Below are positions 32,970-33,154 of a DNA stretch of 33,154 nt, in pieces. Each line of letters opens with the position of its first letter. Position 1 is the stretch's first letter. The notes below the pieces were generated by a model. That model saw nothing but the letters and a program-made list of their open reading frames with translations. It was not told the DNA's origin and searched no databases. Source of the DNA: JABMRW01 sp964396965 (GTDB taxonomy: Bacteria; Chloroflexota; Dehalococcoidia; Dehalococcoidales; BS750m-G39); contig CAYNGD010000020.1 in NCBI GenBank assembly GCA_964396965.1, forward strand, positions 1 to 33,154, in the 5' to 3' direction. A program made the position numbers and the translations under genes.

Positions 32970-33154
32970 TCCTCGGCCACAACATCTGTCCAGATTGTGC
33001 AGTTGAGCCAACAATCGCTTGTTTTGTTGCTTAAGTCACAAAAGAGGAAATATTCACATATCTCAGCAAGTTGGTAACGAAAGGTTGTTTCAACCATCAG
33101 GAGAGCCTTTAGCTTATAGCGGGAAACGCTCTAGAATCAACATACTATGAGCTG
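32970..33154. other. Downstream non-coding end of window
   Basis: After the GH57-like stop codon 185 bases remain. No open frame, strong hairpin or promoter was seen, and no terminator for the operon could be identified. Confidence 0.35.

Overview
The window most resembles a chromosomal segment from a Dehalococcoidia-type bacterium (Chloroflexota). That placement is an inference. It rests on the gene string rpsB-tsf-pyrH-frr-uppS-cdsA-dxr-rseP-ispG with a DUF4389 gene and proS behind it, a short EF-Ts (168 aa), an MEP isoprenoid route, and start codons placed almost on top of -10 boxes. The sequence is a scaffold: a 10-N gap interrupts dxr, and at least two homopolymer runs look miscounted.

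Layout. 1-333: hairpin element with 17-bp terminal inverted repeats (MITE-like). 334-2676: accessory genes, namely an Nmad3-like protein (putative nucleic-acid-modification associate), an unrecognised protein, and a UPF0158 protein. 2904-4652: a large lipoprotein with an internal duplication. 4653-6094: a long non-coding stretch saturated with TTGTCTT/AAGACAA, made of two diverged ~410-bp copies. It is followed by a small ribbon-helix-helix-like protein and a large serine recombinase (6095-7854). 7887-11358: a near-leaderless pheS-pheT operon. 11359-11542: an imperfect ~50-bp inverted repeat between convergent operons.

11543-21194 (minus strand) is one long, tightly coupled housekeeping operon. 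Translation genes (rpsB, tsf, frr, proS), UMP kinase, isoprenoid and lipid synthesis (dxr, ispG, uppS, cdsA) and a site-2 protease are read from a promoter near 21241-21270. Divergent from it are a small conserved-looking gene, then smpB and ssrA (tmRNA), ending in a strong terminator.

22825-29099 (minus) holds an MFS transporter, a small ORF, a NarL-type histidine kinase split by an 8-T run, two response regulators whose first 156 codons share an identical 467-bp DNA block but whose DNA-binding domains differ, a membrane protein with a 12-aa tandem repeat, and a TauE/SafE transporter. 29100-29829 is a mostly non-coding stretch with a small ORF, a decayed reading frame and a perfect palindrome. 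29830-32969 (plus) is a two-gene operon of GH57-fold glycoside-hydrolase-like proteins.

No CRISPR array, rRNA or tRNA gene was seen. The most unusual parts are the TTGTCTT-repeat/recombinase locus, the chimeric response-regulator pair, and the recurring leaderless promoter arrangement.
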